Positions 47,310 through 57,363 of a stretch of 64,000 bases of DNA are shown here, piece by piece. The DNA lies in the NCBI GenBank assembly GCA_963824595.1, contig CAWGPY010000007.1, forward strand, positions 124,001 to 188,000, in the 5' to 3' direction. The notes below the pieces were generated by a model. The model saw nothing but the letters and a program-made list of their open reading frames with translations. It was not told the DNA's origin and did not search any database. This DNA is from Cybelea sp963824595. Its GTDB lineage: Bacteria > Vulcanimicrobiota > Vulcanimicrobiia > Vulcanimicrobiales > Vulcanimicrobiaceae. Position numbers and translations under genes: made by a program. Each line of letters opens with the position of its first letter. The stretch's first letter is position 1.

Positions 47310-48192
47310 CAGACGTCCACCCGCCAGGATGCGCTTCGCCCAGAAGAAGCCCAGAATCTCGAAGACGGAGATGACGATCAGCACGATGTGCCCCGAGAAA
47401 CGTGAAGAAGAGCGCGTGCGACATCTCCGGCTGGGTGGCGAAGATGAAGGCGCCCAGGCCGATCGGAATCAGCATGAGCACCCACGCGCTCATGCGCCCC
47501 TCGGCCGTGAGCGTCGAGATCTTACGTTGCACCTGCCGGCGTCCCTTAATGGACGCTGCTCCGCCAGCTGATCGAGAATGCTGCGCCAAGTCGCCGCCGG
47601 TCTCGGCCTGCACGCGAAAAACGCGCGCCACCATCATGGGATTCGTTACACGGCATGCGGACTGCCAGCGAGTCGAGCGCGTCGAAGATGCTCGCCCCGA
47701 ATGTTCGCCTGGCCGATGACCCGCCGGAACTCGTGCTGCGCGGGGTCGGGCAGCTCTTCGACCACGATCGCCAGCGCCTGTCGCAGGCCCAATCCTACGC
47801 GGACGCTGCTGGCAATAAGCCGCATCGCGTGCTCGAGCTGCGTCGACGAAGGCGTCGAGCCGGCGCTGGATCTTGAACTTCACCCAGGGCGTAGAAGCCG
47901 ACGGCGCCGGCACCGGCGACCACCGGCAGCGAGAACCAGCCGCAGACGCAGCAGCGGCGGCTTCAACAGGAAGACGCAGCAAGAACCATAGCGAGCGCGA
48001 TGCCGGCCGAGATACGTCAGCACGATTTCCTGCGAGCTTCATCCGGATGCCGGCCCGATCGAGCTGATCGGCCAGGGCCGTTACGCCTGCGCCGTCGCGC
48101 GGCGATTGACGCGTTCCCCAGAAGGAGAAGAACGCGAAGAACGCCGTCGCGGAGACGCCGAAGAAGATGCCGCCGAGAACGAGAGTGTTCAT
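47310..48192 (-). CDS. tadB: TadB, Tad pilus inner membrane platform protein
   Basis: About 294-300 residues with several frameshifts; the 3' boundary is approximate. ATG 48192 overlaps the cpaF stop (ATGA) and opens NTLVLGGIFFGVSATAFFAF, then VTALADQLDRAGIRMK. After broken frames in the T2SSF region, NPMMVARVFRVQAETGGDLA and KGRRQVQRKISTLTAEGRMS are clear, followed by membrane segments AWVLMLIPIGLGAFIFAT and IVISVFEILGFFWAKRIL. As read, no stop separates the last segment from tadC, so one base is probably missing there too. Confidence 0.7.
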
Positions 48193-49688
48193 GCTGGCGT
48201 TCGCGTCACCATACCGAGTGGAGCAGCGCGAGCTCGTTGAGGCCGCGACGCGTCGTATTGGATGCCGTACTCAGCGAAGCGCTTCATGCACGACGGCTGA
48301 ACGCCGCTGTCGAGAAACTCGCCGAGCACCTTGCCCTCGTCGTTCACGCCGGTCTGGGCGTAATGGAAGATCTCCTGCAGGGTGACGATCTCGCCTTCCA
48401 TGCCGGTGACCTCGGTGACGTAGGTCACCTTGCCGGCGTGCCGTCGCGGAGGCGGGTCTGCTGGACGATGAGGTCGATCGCGCCGGCGATCTGCTCGCGG
48501 ATCGCCCGCACCGGCAGGTCCATGCCCGCCATCAGCACCATCGTCTCGAGGCGCGCGAGGGCGTCGCGCGGGCGTGTTGGCGTGGACCGTGGTGAGCGAG
48601 CCGTCGTGGCCGGTGTTCATGGCCTGGAGCATGTCGAGCGCCTCGCCGCCGCGGCACTCGCCGACGACGATGCGGTCGGGCCGCATGCGCAGGGCGTTGC
48701 TCACCAGGTCGCGGATGCGTGATCTCGCCCTTGCCTTCGATGTTCGGCGGCCGCGCTTCGAGGCGGACGCACGTGCTCCTGGTGGAGCTGAAGCTCGGCC
48801 GCGTCCTCGATGGTGACGATGCGCTCGTCGTCCGGGATGAACGCCGAAAGCACGTTCAGCAGCGTCGTCTTGCCGGAGCCGGTGCCGCCGCGAGACGACG
48901 ATGTTCAGCCGCGCCTCGACGCACGCGCTCGAGGAACTCGCCATCTGCGGCGGTGAGCGTGCCGAAGTCGATCAGGTCGTCGACCGTCAGCCGCTTCTTG
49001 CCGAATTTGCGGATGGTGAGCGTCGGGCCGTTGAGCGCCAGCGGCGGGATGATGGCGTTGACGCGCGAGCCGTCGGGCAGGCGGGCGTCGACCAGCGGGC
49101 GACGACTCGTCGACGCGGCGGCCGAGCGGCGCGACGATCCGCTCGATGACGAGCCGCAGCTGACGCTCGTCGATGAAACGCTGGGCGGGCGCTCGAGACT
49201 GCCCTCGCGCTCGACGTAGACGTGATGCGGGCCGTTGACCATGATTTCGGTGACGTTCGGGTCGTCGCAGCAGGTCTCGAGCGGCCCGAGCCCGAGCGCC
49301 TCGTCCTCGATCACCTCGTCTTTGAAGCCGCGTCGGCTTCCTCGGCCGAGCCGGCAAACTTGCTTTGCGCAACGTAGTTGGCGGTGATGCTCTCGACGCG
49401 GGAGCGCAGCTCGGCGAGCTTTGCGGAGTCCGACTGGGCCGCGCTCGCAGAAACGAGATCCGCTTGGCGCAAGAGCGCCGATTGAATCTCTTGCTTGAAC
49501 GCGTCGCGTTGCGCGTTGCCCTTCGTCGGCGCTGCGCTGCGCGAGTCGCCGGCGAAGGCCGGAGCGGCCCGGCCGTCGCTTTCGCGGGCGCCGGAGACGC
49601 GGCCGTTGGCCACCGGGGCCGATGCCGACGGCTGCAGGTGACCCAATGCGGGCGCGGCCGGGAGCAACTCGATGTAGCGCTGCAGCAC
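48189..49688 (-). CDS. cpaF: CpaF/TadA secretion ATPase
   Basis: About 480-500 residues with multiple one-base shifts; the start is not resolved. An N-terminal helical part (AKLAELRSRVESITANYVAQ) leads to EVIEDEALGLGPLETCCDDP, NVTEIMVNGPHHVYVEREG, VDARLPDGSRVNAIIPPLAL and LTIRKFGKKRLTVDDLI. Walker A can be restored as SGGTGSGKTTLL near 48870 by removing one C. Walker B and the His box follow: RIVVGECRGGEALDMLQAMN and TGHDGSLTTVHAN. The C-terminus has YAQTGVNDEGKVLGEF. This hexameric ATPase powers Flp pilus assembly at the inner membrane. Confidence 0.82.
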
Positions 49689-49689
49689 C

Positions 49690-50399
49690 GGCGACGCTCT
49701 TCGCGTAGTTGCGGCTGGTCGAAATGGGAATCTCGGCCGTGATCTTTCGGCCCAAGGCCTCTTCCACGTCGCCTCGGGGCACGGCGCCGACGTCGCTGCG
49801 CGCGTTGGTGATCAGGTCGATGCGATCGGACGGCACTCCGAAGCGCTGCAGGTTGGCGACGATCGCCTGCGCGCCCGCGACCCCGAGCAGCGTAGGTTCG
49901 AGCACCACGAAGAAGCGCTTCCCGCCGGCGACGAACGGCCGCACCGAGGCGGCGAAGGGCTGGGGCGCGTCCACGAAGATGGCGTCGAATCCGGTCATGT
50001 CCGCTACGAATGCTGCTACCGCGTTCTCGTCGAGCGTGTATGCGGCGTCGTAGCGCTCGGCGAGCTCGACGATCGTGGTGTTGTCCATGCGAACGCTGGC
50101 GACGGGAGATAGAGCGCGCGCCGAGTCGAGGTTGCGCACCGCGTCAAAGAGCAGCGCGACGGAGCGCCGGCGCGGTGAGGTCGGCGTCGACGATCGCGAC
50201 GTTCTTGCCCCGCATCGCTCGCACCAGTTCGCGGCAGAGCGTGGTCGTGCCCGATGCCGCCCTTGGCGCTGATAAAGAGCAGAAACGCCGCGTCGCTCAT
50301 TTCGACCTGCCCCGGATCGACGATCTGGTCGCCGACGATGAGCTGCACCGGGCTCATCGGTCGCGCCGGCGCCGGCGGCGCGACGGGGCCCGCGAGCAT
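49690..50399 (-). CDS. cpaE: CpaE/TadZ-like ParA/MinD-family pilus localisation ATPase
   Basis: About 240 residues from ATG 50399. FLLFISAKGGIG, and after a one-base shift TTTLCRELVRAMRGKNVAIV followed by DADLTAP, give a deviant Walker A as in CpaE. VAAFVADMTGFDAIFVDAPQ, FFVVLEPTLLGVAGAQAIVA and RIDLITNARSDVGAVPRGDV, then EEALGRKI, are the remaining MinD-like strands. It positions the Tad apparatus at a site in the cell. No stop is visible between this gene and cpaF in the repaired frame, so the boundary is approximate and a fusion cannot be excluded. Confidence 0.75.
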
Positions 50400-50401
50400 C
50401 G

Positions 50402-51150
50402 GCAGGCATGATGGGCGACGGGTTCGGAAGCGCCGGAACGTTGGGAACAGCTCCTCCTCCGGTGAGCACGAGTTGTTCCGTGTCCTGCGAGCGCAGTTTC
50501 TCGCGCGGCGAGCGCAGGGCAAGCCGCAGGCTGGTATTGGCGTCGGCGTACGCCAGCAGATCGGCCTGCTTCGGATTCACGGCCAGCGTCACGGTCGCCG
50601 CCGTCGTCTCGTCGGGCGAAGGGGTCGCCTGCGCGATCTCGAGCGACGTTCCCACGGCGAGTACGAGCAGGCCGCGGAAGATGGTGACCGCCGGCGGCGG
50701 CACGTCGTTGCTCTTCGCGTTGGGAATGGCGATGACGTCCACGCGGTCGCCGGGCTGAATGAGGCCCGAGACCCCCTTCACGCGATCGATCGGGATGCTC
50801 ACCGCGCGCATCCCGGGCGGCAGCCGCACCGGCAGCGCCGACGGCGCGTTCATGCCGATCTGCGAGGCGGTCAGCTGCGAGCCGGATGGAATCGTGATCA
50901 GCGCGAGCGACCCAACCGCCTGATTCGGGTTGGAGAGCGCGTCGGGCTGCGACGCCTGGGCCGAACGCGTCTGCACTTGGAACATCGCGGCGGAGATGCG
51001 CATGCGGGCGGGGATATCTTGGGTCGTGATCAGCACCTGGCGTTGCTGGTTCTCGGCGGGGCGGAGCGACGACAGATAGGTCAGCGTCAGCCAGCCAGTA
51101 CCAACGGCCAAAACGATCGCAATCAAGAGCGTCGTGCGGCGAATATTCAT
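50402..51150 (-). CDS. cpaB: CpaB, Flp pilus assembly protein (SAF domain)
   Basis: About 248 residues. ATG 51150 overlaps the cpaA stop (TAATG) with AAGGA upstream. An N-terminal membrane helix (TTLLIAIVLAVGTGWLTL) is followed by the SAF domain: VLITTQDIPARMRISAAMFQ, ALITIPSGSQLTASQIG and RLPPGMRAVSIPIDRVKGVS then GLIQPGDRVDVIAI. The C-terminal RcpC/CpaB domain contains TVTLAVNPKQADLLAYADAN. It anchors in the inner membrane and binds periplasmic glycan or the secretin. The reading frame is continuous up to the cpaE start, where a shift hides the stop. Confidence 0.85.
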
Positions 51151-51666
51151 TAGAGCGTTATCCTTAAGAATGGCGCGACGCTCTGCGAGAGAGCGACCAA
51201 AATCGCGCCGAATGCGAAGGCAACGGCGTAAGGCATTGTTTCGGTCTTGTCGGGGGGCAAGGCCTTGTCCGCCTGCCACGGCCATCATCGCCACTCGGGC
51301 CACGGAGTCGCGGACCCGGCCGCGCGCGGCCAGAAAGCCGAGCGCCAATAGGCCTCCCCCGATCGCCGTGTAGAGCAGAAACGGAACGCAGAGGGGGAAA
51401 GCTGAGCAGGGCCGAGGCCACGATCGCGAGCTTGATGTCGCCGCCGCCGATGCCGCCGCGCGAGTAGACCAGCGTGCCCGCCAACGTGAGCGCGGCCATG
51501 ACGGTGACGCTCACGCCGAGGTCGCGCCAGCCCCCGAAGGCGTGCACGACGAGCGCCGCGAGGCCGAGCGCTCCCGTGAGCCAGTTCGGGATGCGTCTGG
51601 CCCGGTATGTCGAAAGAAACTGGCCGCCAGCGTGCCGGCGAGCGTCAAAATAATGCTTACAGGCAT
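51150..51666 (-). CDS. cpaA: CpaA/TadV prepilin peptidase, frameshifts as read
   Basis: About 170 residues. ATG 51666 opens MPVSIILTLAGTLAASF. After a shift, VHAFGGWRDLGVSVTVMAAL, the catalytic GGIGGGDIKLAIVASALLSF, then another shift to ALGFLAARGRVRDSVARVAM and the last segment ending SVAPFLRITL. The GxGDxKL motif holds the second catalytic Asp; the first should lie in the frameshifted RIPNWLTG region. It processes Flp prepilins. It lies between flp1 and cpaB, the usual place in Tad loci. Confidence 0.75.
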
Positions 51667-51688
51667 AGTAAGGCGCGAGAAATACACC

Positions 51689-51713
51689 GCGAAACTTCTT
51701 AACGGAAGTTCGC
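51689..51713. promoter_or_regulatory. Inverted repeat between flp pilin and cpaA
   Basis: GCGAAACTT and AAGTTCGC can pair with one bulge around an 8-nt loop in the 125-nt gap downstream of the pilin gene. Partial termination or mRNA stabilisation here would raise pilin over the assembly genes, as is common in pilus operons. No T-run follows, so the role is tentative. Confidence 0.3.
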
Positions 51714-51791
51714 TTCGGTATGTCTCGCGCCGTTGTTTCCAGTTGTTTTTCGCTTGCTGTTTTGGAGGCTGTCGTTAACCCCCGAGGTGCT

Positions 51792-51954
51792 TTAGACGGA
51801 CGAGGCGACGGTGCTGAACACGGTGCTCAGATTCTTTCCGAGCGCCTGCATGGAAACGCAGAGCGACCATCGCAATCAGAGCGACGAGAAGGCCGTACTC
51901 GACCATGCTCGCGCCGTCTTCGTCGCGGATCATCGATGTGAGGGTGGTAAGCAT
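51792..51954 (-). CDS. flp: Flp-family pilin, one frameshift as read
   Basis: About 54 residues. ATG 51954. RDEDGASMVEYGLLVALIAM has the Flp processing site (cleavage after Gly, Glu at +5, Tyr at +6) at the start of the hydrophobic helix. After a one-base shift near 51856 the usual QALGKNLSTVFSTVASSV C-terminus follows. It is almost the same as the pilins at 59693 and 60279 in this tail. It is the major subunit candidate of the Tad pilus. Confidence 0.8.
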
Positions 51955-52175
51955 TCTATCTCCTTGGTATGTGGTATGTAGTGAGTGAAGTAGTATCCAG
52001 GTTTTCCGCGTTTGACTGTTGAGATCGATGTGGAGACGGTAGAGAACATCGAGCTGAGGTTCAGACCCAGGGTCGCAACCGCGGCGAGAGCGACCATCGC
52101 AATCACCGCAACCAGCAGGCCGTACTCGACCATCGACGCACCGCTTTCGTCGCGGATCATCGCGAGGGCTGGCAT
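51930..52175 (-). CDS. flp: Flp-family pilin with unusual C-terminal extension
   Basis: The protein has 81 residues as read. ATG 52175 is preceded by AAGGAGA. RDESGASMVEYGLLVAVIAM carries the prepilin cleavage site; the helix continues ALAAVATLGLNLSSMFSTVS and then STSISTV. Where other Flp pilins stop, this one runs on for about 28 residues (GKPGYYFTHYIPHTKEIECL), overlapping the start and ribosome binding site of the next pilin. The extra tail could be real or the result of one missing base that hides a stop near 52010. Confidence 0.75.
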   Translation of the reverse strand: MPALAMIRDESGASMVEYGLLVAVIAMVALAAVATLGLNLSSMFSTVSTSISTVKRGKPGYYFTHYIPHTKEIECLPPSHR

Positions 52176-52186
52176 AAAGTCTCCTT

Positions 52187-52941
52187 TTACCATATCGCGC
52201 CAGGCTGAGCCTCGGCCGGGACCTTAAGGCCCTGGTTCGGCTCTTGTACCAGGAGTTGCGCGCTTGCAGGTGTGACGCCCGGCGACGAGGTCGCCAGAAC
52301 ACGTAGGAATGTGTCGCGCATGTAGTCGGGCCAATAGGCACTATGGCCTGAAACTTCCCGTCCGGCCCCGCCTCCAGGTCGTGGCGGCTGAGCAGAACGT
52401 TGGGAAGCTGCGACGAGAATACGCCAAGCAGCGTTATCCGTACGGGTGCCTGTGGAGGCAGGCCTCCCCTGTTATCAGCACTGCTTCCGCACCCTCGAGA
52501 GGCGTGACATGGGAGAACGATCGTCCCTTGCACGGTCTGGGCGATAGTCTCGGTTCTTAGTTGGTATGCCTCACTGCGAGCTGTTCTTGCTGCTTGTGCT
52601 GCTTCCGTGTCCATTGCGATTCGAGCTTGCCGTGCTAGGTTGGTGATGTGATTGGCAAGCCGTTGTGAGACGTAGATGTCGTTCGAGACGTAACGGGGCA
52701 CGACCGCGGTAACCTCGACCCGATCGTTCACATCGTACAGGAAATCGCCGGGGCGAATAACCAGCACGATTCCAGGACCACTCAGTTGTACCGCGCGCAT
52801 TGCCGTCAGCCACTCATACTCTAAGTGGGCCGAACGGGCTATGCTTGCGAGTGGGACCCCCTGATCGGACGCCGCCCCGGCATATACTGTCGAGACCAAC
52901 GTGGCGAACACGAGAATCACCACTTGACGAAAGGGCCGCAT
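52187..52941 (-). CDS. Secreted protein heading the Tad operon, unknown family
   Basis: About 250 residues with one shift near 52350. ATG 52941 has a double ribosome binding site AGGAGGTAGGAGG and a signal peptide (QVVILVFATLVSTVYAGAAS). Visible segments are LVIRPGDFLYDVNDRVEVTA, VVPRYVSNDIYVSQRLANHI, a helical Ala-rich part, VRITLLGVFSSQLPNVLLSR, and after the shift YWPDYMRDTFLRVLATSSPG with the end at 52187. It is followed by two flp genes 12 nt later, so it is probably a pilus accessory protein exported to the periplasm. I do not recognise the family. Confidence 0.7.
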
Positions 52942-52971
52942 GGCGAACCTCCTACCTCCTGGTGCGGCTGT

Positions 52972-53000
52972 ATCATGACATTGCTGGCACCGGGTTGCAA
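52972..53000 (-). promoter_or_regulatory. Promoter of the minus-strand Tad operon
   Basis: Read on the minus strand, TTGCAA (53000-52995) and CATGAT (52977-52972) are separated by 17 nt, about 30 nt upstream of the start codon at 52941. The -10 differs by one base from the CATAAT of the plus-strand Tad promoters. Confidence 0.5.
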
Positions 53001-53049
53001 CTGAAGGTGCCCCCTATCCCCTATATTCTAACTCAACGTAGAGGATTTG

Positions 53050-53081
53050 TTAACGCCTTAACGCCAAACACATGGCATAAT
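53050..53081 (+). promoter_or_regulatory. Probable promoter of the secretin/TadG-TadE operon
   Basis: TTTGTTAACGC followed by CATAAT at 53076-53081 resembles the pair at 60105 and 60464, but the spacer from TTAACG (53050-53055) is 20 nt instead of 18. It lies 54 nt before the secretin start. Confidence 0.4.
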
Positions 53082-53134
53082 CCTTGCCAGGGCCGGACGC
53101 CTTTCAGCGCCCCGCCTATACCCATGGAGGGTCG

Positions 53135-54558
53135 ATGCTTTCTCTAACTCGCCGAATTGCCGCATGCGCCGCCGCGTTGAGCGTGCTGCTCTATGCCGCT
53201 CCGGCATCCGCCGATTCCGTATCTCTCCTTTCAATTTCAGTCCGGTCACTCCATACTATTGAAGGCGGAAGGATTGACCCGCGTCGCCGTGGGCGACGGC
53301 CGGATTGCGGGCGTCGTCCCGATCGGGACGTCGCAGGTGGTCGTCAACGCGAAGTCGCCCGGACACACGACGGTCTTCATCTGGGCCGGCGGGAAGCGCA
53401 TGACCTACGAGCTGACCGTCACGGAGCAGCAGCTCGACGATCTCGCGCAAATGCTTCGCAGCGCGATCGGGCCGTCGGGCGTTCAGGTCGTCAGCTTCGA
53501 CCACTCGATCGTGATCCGCGGCGCGGTCTCAGACGGGGCGCAGTTCCAGCAGATCAACGACATCGTGGGGCGGTTCGAGCCGATCGCCAAGGGCCAAGGC
53601 GCGGTAATTGTCAACGCGGTCACGATCTCGCAGAATCTGGGTAACCTGCAGCGGGCCATCGCCAACATCAAGGGCGCGAGCGACATCCGCGTGGATCCGG
53701 ACGGCAAGGGCAACGTCATCGTCAGCGGCAACGCGACCGACGCGGTCACCGCGCAGGCGATCCTCGAGCGCGCTCGAGGCCTCGCGGGCCCCTATCTCGG
53801 CGAGCAACGGCCAGCTCATCGATCGCATCAACTCGCTGACCAACAGCCAGATCGACATCAAAGTCTACGTGCTGGAAGTCGACAAGACGGCTCAGTCGGA
53901 CCTCGGCCTCTCGCTCAACGGCGCGCTCCAGGTCACCGGCCAGGCGTCGCCGACGATCGTCCCGCCTATCTTCCCGTTCATCGAGTCGCCGTCGGCCCCG
54001 GGCTCGGGTCTGGGCTTCACGATCCAGCCGTTCTACCGCACGATCACCCTCGCGCCGCAGCTGCATCTTCTGATGCAGGAAGGTCACGCGAAGGAACTGT
54101 CGAGCCCGAACCTCGTCACGAGCCCGGGCGCCAAGGCGACGTTTCTGGTCGGCGGCGATATTCCGGTCGTCACCTCGACCGGCCTCGGCGCGGTCAACGT
54201 GACGTATCAGCCCTACGGCGTGCAGCTCGCCGTCACGCCGGATATCCTCGGCAACGGCTCGATCCACGCCGTGATCGCGCCGACGATCTCGGATCTGGAT
54301 TACGCGAATGCCGTGATCGTGTCGGGCTTCACGATTCCCGCACTCAAGGTGAGCCAGCTCTCGACCGACGTCGTCACGCGTCCGGGTGAGTCGATTCTCA
54401 TGGGCGGCCTTGTGCGCCGGCTCGAGCAGCGCACGATCTCGAAGATCCCGATTCTCTCGGCGATCCCGATCCTCGGCAAGCTCTTTACCGAAACGAACTA
54501 CGTCAACCAGCAGTCCGACGTGGTCTTCGTCATGACCCCGGAGGTGGTCACGAGGTGA
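53135..54558 (+). CDS. cpaC: CpaC/RcpA-type secretin of the Tad pilus
   Basis: About 474 residues with two shifts as read (near 53240 and 53800). ATG 53135 follows GGAGGG; signal peptide ACAAALSVLLYAAPASA. N-terminal BON/pilus domain: KAEGLTRVAVGDGRIAGVVP, SPGHTTVFIWAGGKRMTYEL. Then VQVVSFDHSIVIRGAVSDG and IKGASDIRVDPDGKGNVIVS. Secretin core: LDRINSL-type start, QIDIKVYVLEVDKTAQSDLG, LSSPNLVTSPGAKATFLVGG, VTYQPYGVQLAVTPDILGNG, TRPGESILMGGLVRR and SDVVFVMTPEVV. It forms the outer membrane channel for the pilus, indicating a diderm cell envelope. Confidence 0.88.
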
Positions 54559-55735
54559 ACCGCCGGCGAACGAGCGGGCAGGCTCTCCCCCTCATCGCCA
54601 TCAGTCTCGGCGCCTTGATGGGCTTCGCCGGCATTTCTGTTGACGTCGGCTACCTCGAGTATCGCCAGCAGGCGCAGCAAAGCGCTACGGACGCCGCCGC
54701 CTTGGGCGGCGCCCAGCAGCTCGTCCGCTCGAACTGCAGCGGCGCGACCGCCGCGCGAGCCGCCGCGCAGTTCGACGCGACGAACAACGCCTTCTCTAAC
54801 GGAGTCAACGGCGTCGCGGTGAACCCGGTCACGCCGCCGTCGTGGGGGCCTTACGCGGGCAACAACTGCGCGATCAGCGTGCAGATCACCACTTCGAGCG
54901 CGTCCACGTTCTTTACGCGCCTCTTTGGGTACAACGGCATGGCCGAGAGCACCCAGGCCGTGGCGGCCGTCACGAACGGCGGCGTGGGGCCTGCATCTAT
55001 CTGCTGAGCCCGATCGTGTCCACGAACTTCAACGGCGCCCACATCAACGCGCCGCAGTGCTCGATTGCCATCGACGATACGGCCAACTTCAACGGCGCGT
55101 CGGTTGCGGCGCCGAGCATCGGCTACGCCGGCGGCAATCCCAACGAAAACGGCGCCACGTTCCCCATGGCAACGCCCGCCCCGATGCTTCCGGTCGCCGA
55201 CCCCTGCAGCGAGTTCGCCGGCCCCGCCATCTGGCGGCAAATCCGCCGTCCACGAGCGGGTGCACGGCTTCAACGGCAACGGATACAACGGCCCGCTGAC
55301 GGCCAAGTGCTACAGCAACTTGAACCTCAACGGCGCTAACGTGACGCTAGGCCCCGGCGTTTACGTCCTGTCGGGAAGCTCAAAATCAACGGGTCGACCA
55401 TGACGGGCTCGGGCGTCACGTTCTACGTGCCGAACGGCGGCACGCCTCCCAACTTCAACGGCGCGCACGTGACGCTCTCGCCGCCCACGTCGGGCAACTA
55501 TACGGGAACCCTCACTATCAAGGCCGATCGAGCACCGGAGCACGAAGTTCAACGCCAGCCAGAATTACTAAGCCGCCGATCGACAGCCGCGGAGGAAGTC
55601 GGTGAACTTGACCGGCGCGGCCGGCGGGTACGCCGTCGTCTTTGGGGCGTGGAACGTGAACGGCGCGGCGGCGTTCGACTTCGCGTCGCCGCCGCCGGGG
55701 GAAGCTACTCGTCGAAGGCGACGATCGTCCAATGA
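54555..55735 (+). CDS. TadG-like minor pilin with N-F-N-G beta repeats, cassette A
   Basis: About 393 residues with several shifts. GTG 54555 overlaps the secretin stop (GTGA). The N-terminal Tad domain is SGQALPLIAISLGALMGFAG then DVGYLEYRQQAQQSATDAAA. After STFFTRLFGYNGMAESTQAV the frame changes near 55000. Then follow repeats with STNFNGAHINAPQC, TANFNGASVAAPSIGYAGG, LNLNGANVTLGPGVYVLSG and NFNGAHVTLSPPTSGNYTG, suggesting a right-handed beta-helix. It ends with SSKATIVQ. It is homologous over its length to the intact gene at 60600. It is probably exported with the pilus, as a tip or surface-exposed component. Confidence 0.75.
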
Positions 55736-56186
55736 TGCGCCGCATCGCACGCGCCGAAAGCGGCGCAGCAATCGTCGAGCTTGCGCTCGTTCTGCCCGTG
55801 CTGATGGCCGTTCTCATGGGGATCATCGAGGTTGGGCGCTACGCGTACTTGGACATCGTAGCGGCGCATGCGGCGCGTTCGGGCGCTCAGTACGGAGCGC
55901 AGACGCTCGTCAGCGCGGATGACGGCATCGGCATGAAGGCGGCGGCCAACGCCGACGTCCCGGCTGCCGCGCCATGGACCGTGTCAACGTCCGTCGTCTG
56001 CACCACCAACAACCAGGTTACCGCGTACCTTGTATACAACGCGCAAACCGTTTCACCGGCGCTCGTGTACTACGTCCAGGTCAAAATCACCGGCTACTTT
56101 ATACGTCCGCTGCTGCACTACCCGGGCATACCCAGCAATGTTCCCATCACGGCCACGTCGATGTGACCCTGGGCTACGTGCAGTGA
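55732..56186 (+). CDS. TadE-like pseudopilin, cassette A
   Basis: About 150 residues. ATG 55732 overlaps the previous stop. ESGAAIVELALVLPVLMAVL is a TadE-type prepilin helix with Glu at +5 after Gly, followed by EVGRYAYLDIVAAHAARSGA then QYGAQ. The C-terminus has ALVYYVQVKITGYFIRPLLH and YPGIPSNVPITATSM. As read it stops at 56166. One extra base would extend it to VTLGYVQ with a stop at 56184-56186 that overlaps the next GTG, as in the other cassettes. Confidence 0.78.
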
Positions 56187-57363
56187 GCCGTGGTCAAATC
56201 CTTCCGCTGATCGCCATTGCCCTCGGCGCCCTGATGGGCTTCGCCGGCATCTCCGTGGACGTCGGGTACCTCGATACCGCGAAACAGCAGGCGCAGCAGA
56301 CGGCGACCGACGCGGCGGCCGTCGGCGGCGCCGAGAACCTGGCGCACCAAAATTGCCACCGACCCCACGGCGGCCGTCCTGGTGGCGTAGTACTCGACGC
56401 CGGCAACAACGGTTTCGCCAACGGCGGTTCCGTCGCGGTGCAGGCGACCAGCCCGCCGGCCAGCGGGCCGTACGCCGGCAACACGTGCGCGATCAGCGTA
56501 AAGGTCACCACCAGCAGCGTCTCCACCTTTTTCGCGCGGCTCTCTGGCTGCAGAACGGCATGGACGAGACGACGCAAGCCGGGGGACCGGTGAACGCCAA
56601 TGGCGGCGCCGTGGATCTACCTGCTGAGCATGAGCACGTGGTCGAGCTTCAACAACGCGACGGTCAACGCTCAGACCTGCCCATCGCCATCAACTTCACC
56701 GCGAGCTTCAACGGCGGGACGATCGCATCGCCCTAATCGGCTACGCGGGCGGAACGCCGAACTACGGCGGAACGAACTTCACGATGGCGAGCCCGTTGCA
56801 GATGTTTTCCGTGGCCGATCCGTGCCCGCAGATCCCGGGCTGCGCCTACCTGGCGGGCTAACCCGCCGGCGCAGACGGGCTGCACCGGCCTCAACGCGCC
56901 GGCCAACGCAACAATCAGCTCGGGATGCTACACGTATCTGAACCTCAACGGCGGCAGCGACACGTTTCAGCCCGGCCTCTACATCATTACTAAGAATATC
57001 AACACCAACAATACCGCCATCACCGGCAGCGGCGTGACGTTCTACATACCCGCCGGCGCCAATCCGCCGAACTTCGACAACGAGTCGGTCAACCTGAGCC
57101 CCCCGACGACGGGCAACTGGGCGAACGTGCTCTACTACCAGGTTCCCAGCAATACCGCCGGCACCAACTTCAACGGCCCCAACGTGAACATGCGCGGCCT
57201 CGTCTACTGTCCCGGCGCGAACAGCATGAACTTCGACGGTGCCGCCGGCAACTATCTGGTCATCGTCTCGGGCTCGGCGAATTTCAACGGCAATACGGCC
57301 AACGTGTTCGCGTCACCGCCGCCGGGCCAGTCGCTGATCAAAACCGCGGTGCTGGGCCAATGA
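56183..57363 (+). CDS. TadG-like minor pilin, cassette B, frameshifts as read
   Basis: About 393 residues if repaired. GTG 56183 overlaps the TadE-A end. SRGQILPLIAIALGALMGFA then DVGYLDTAKQQAQQTATDAA is nearly identical to cassette A. Shifts near 56350, 56545, 56690 and 56860 split the protein. Segments AINFTASFNGGTIAS, YLNLNGGSDTFQPGLYIITK, PNFDNESVNLSPPTTGNWAN and TNFNGPNVNMRGLVYCPGAN, ending ASPPPGQSLIKTAVLGQ, are clear. The beta-repeat region is homologous to the other two copies but clearly diverged, suggesting variable surface exposure. Confidence 0.72.
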
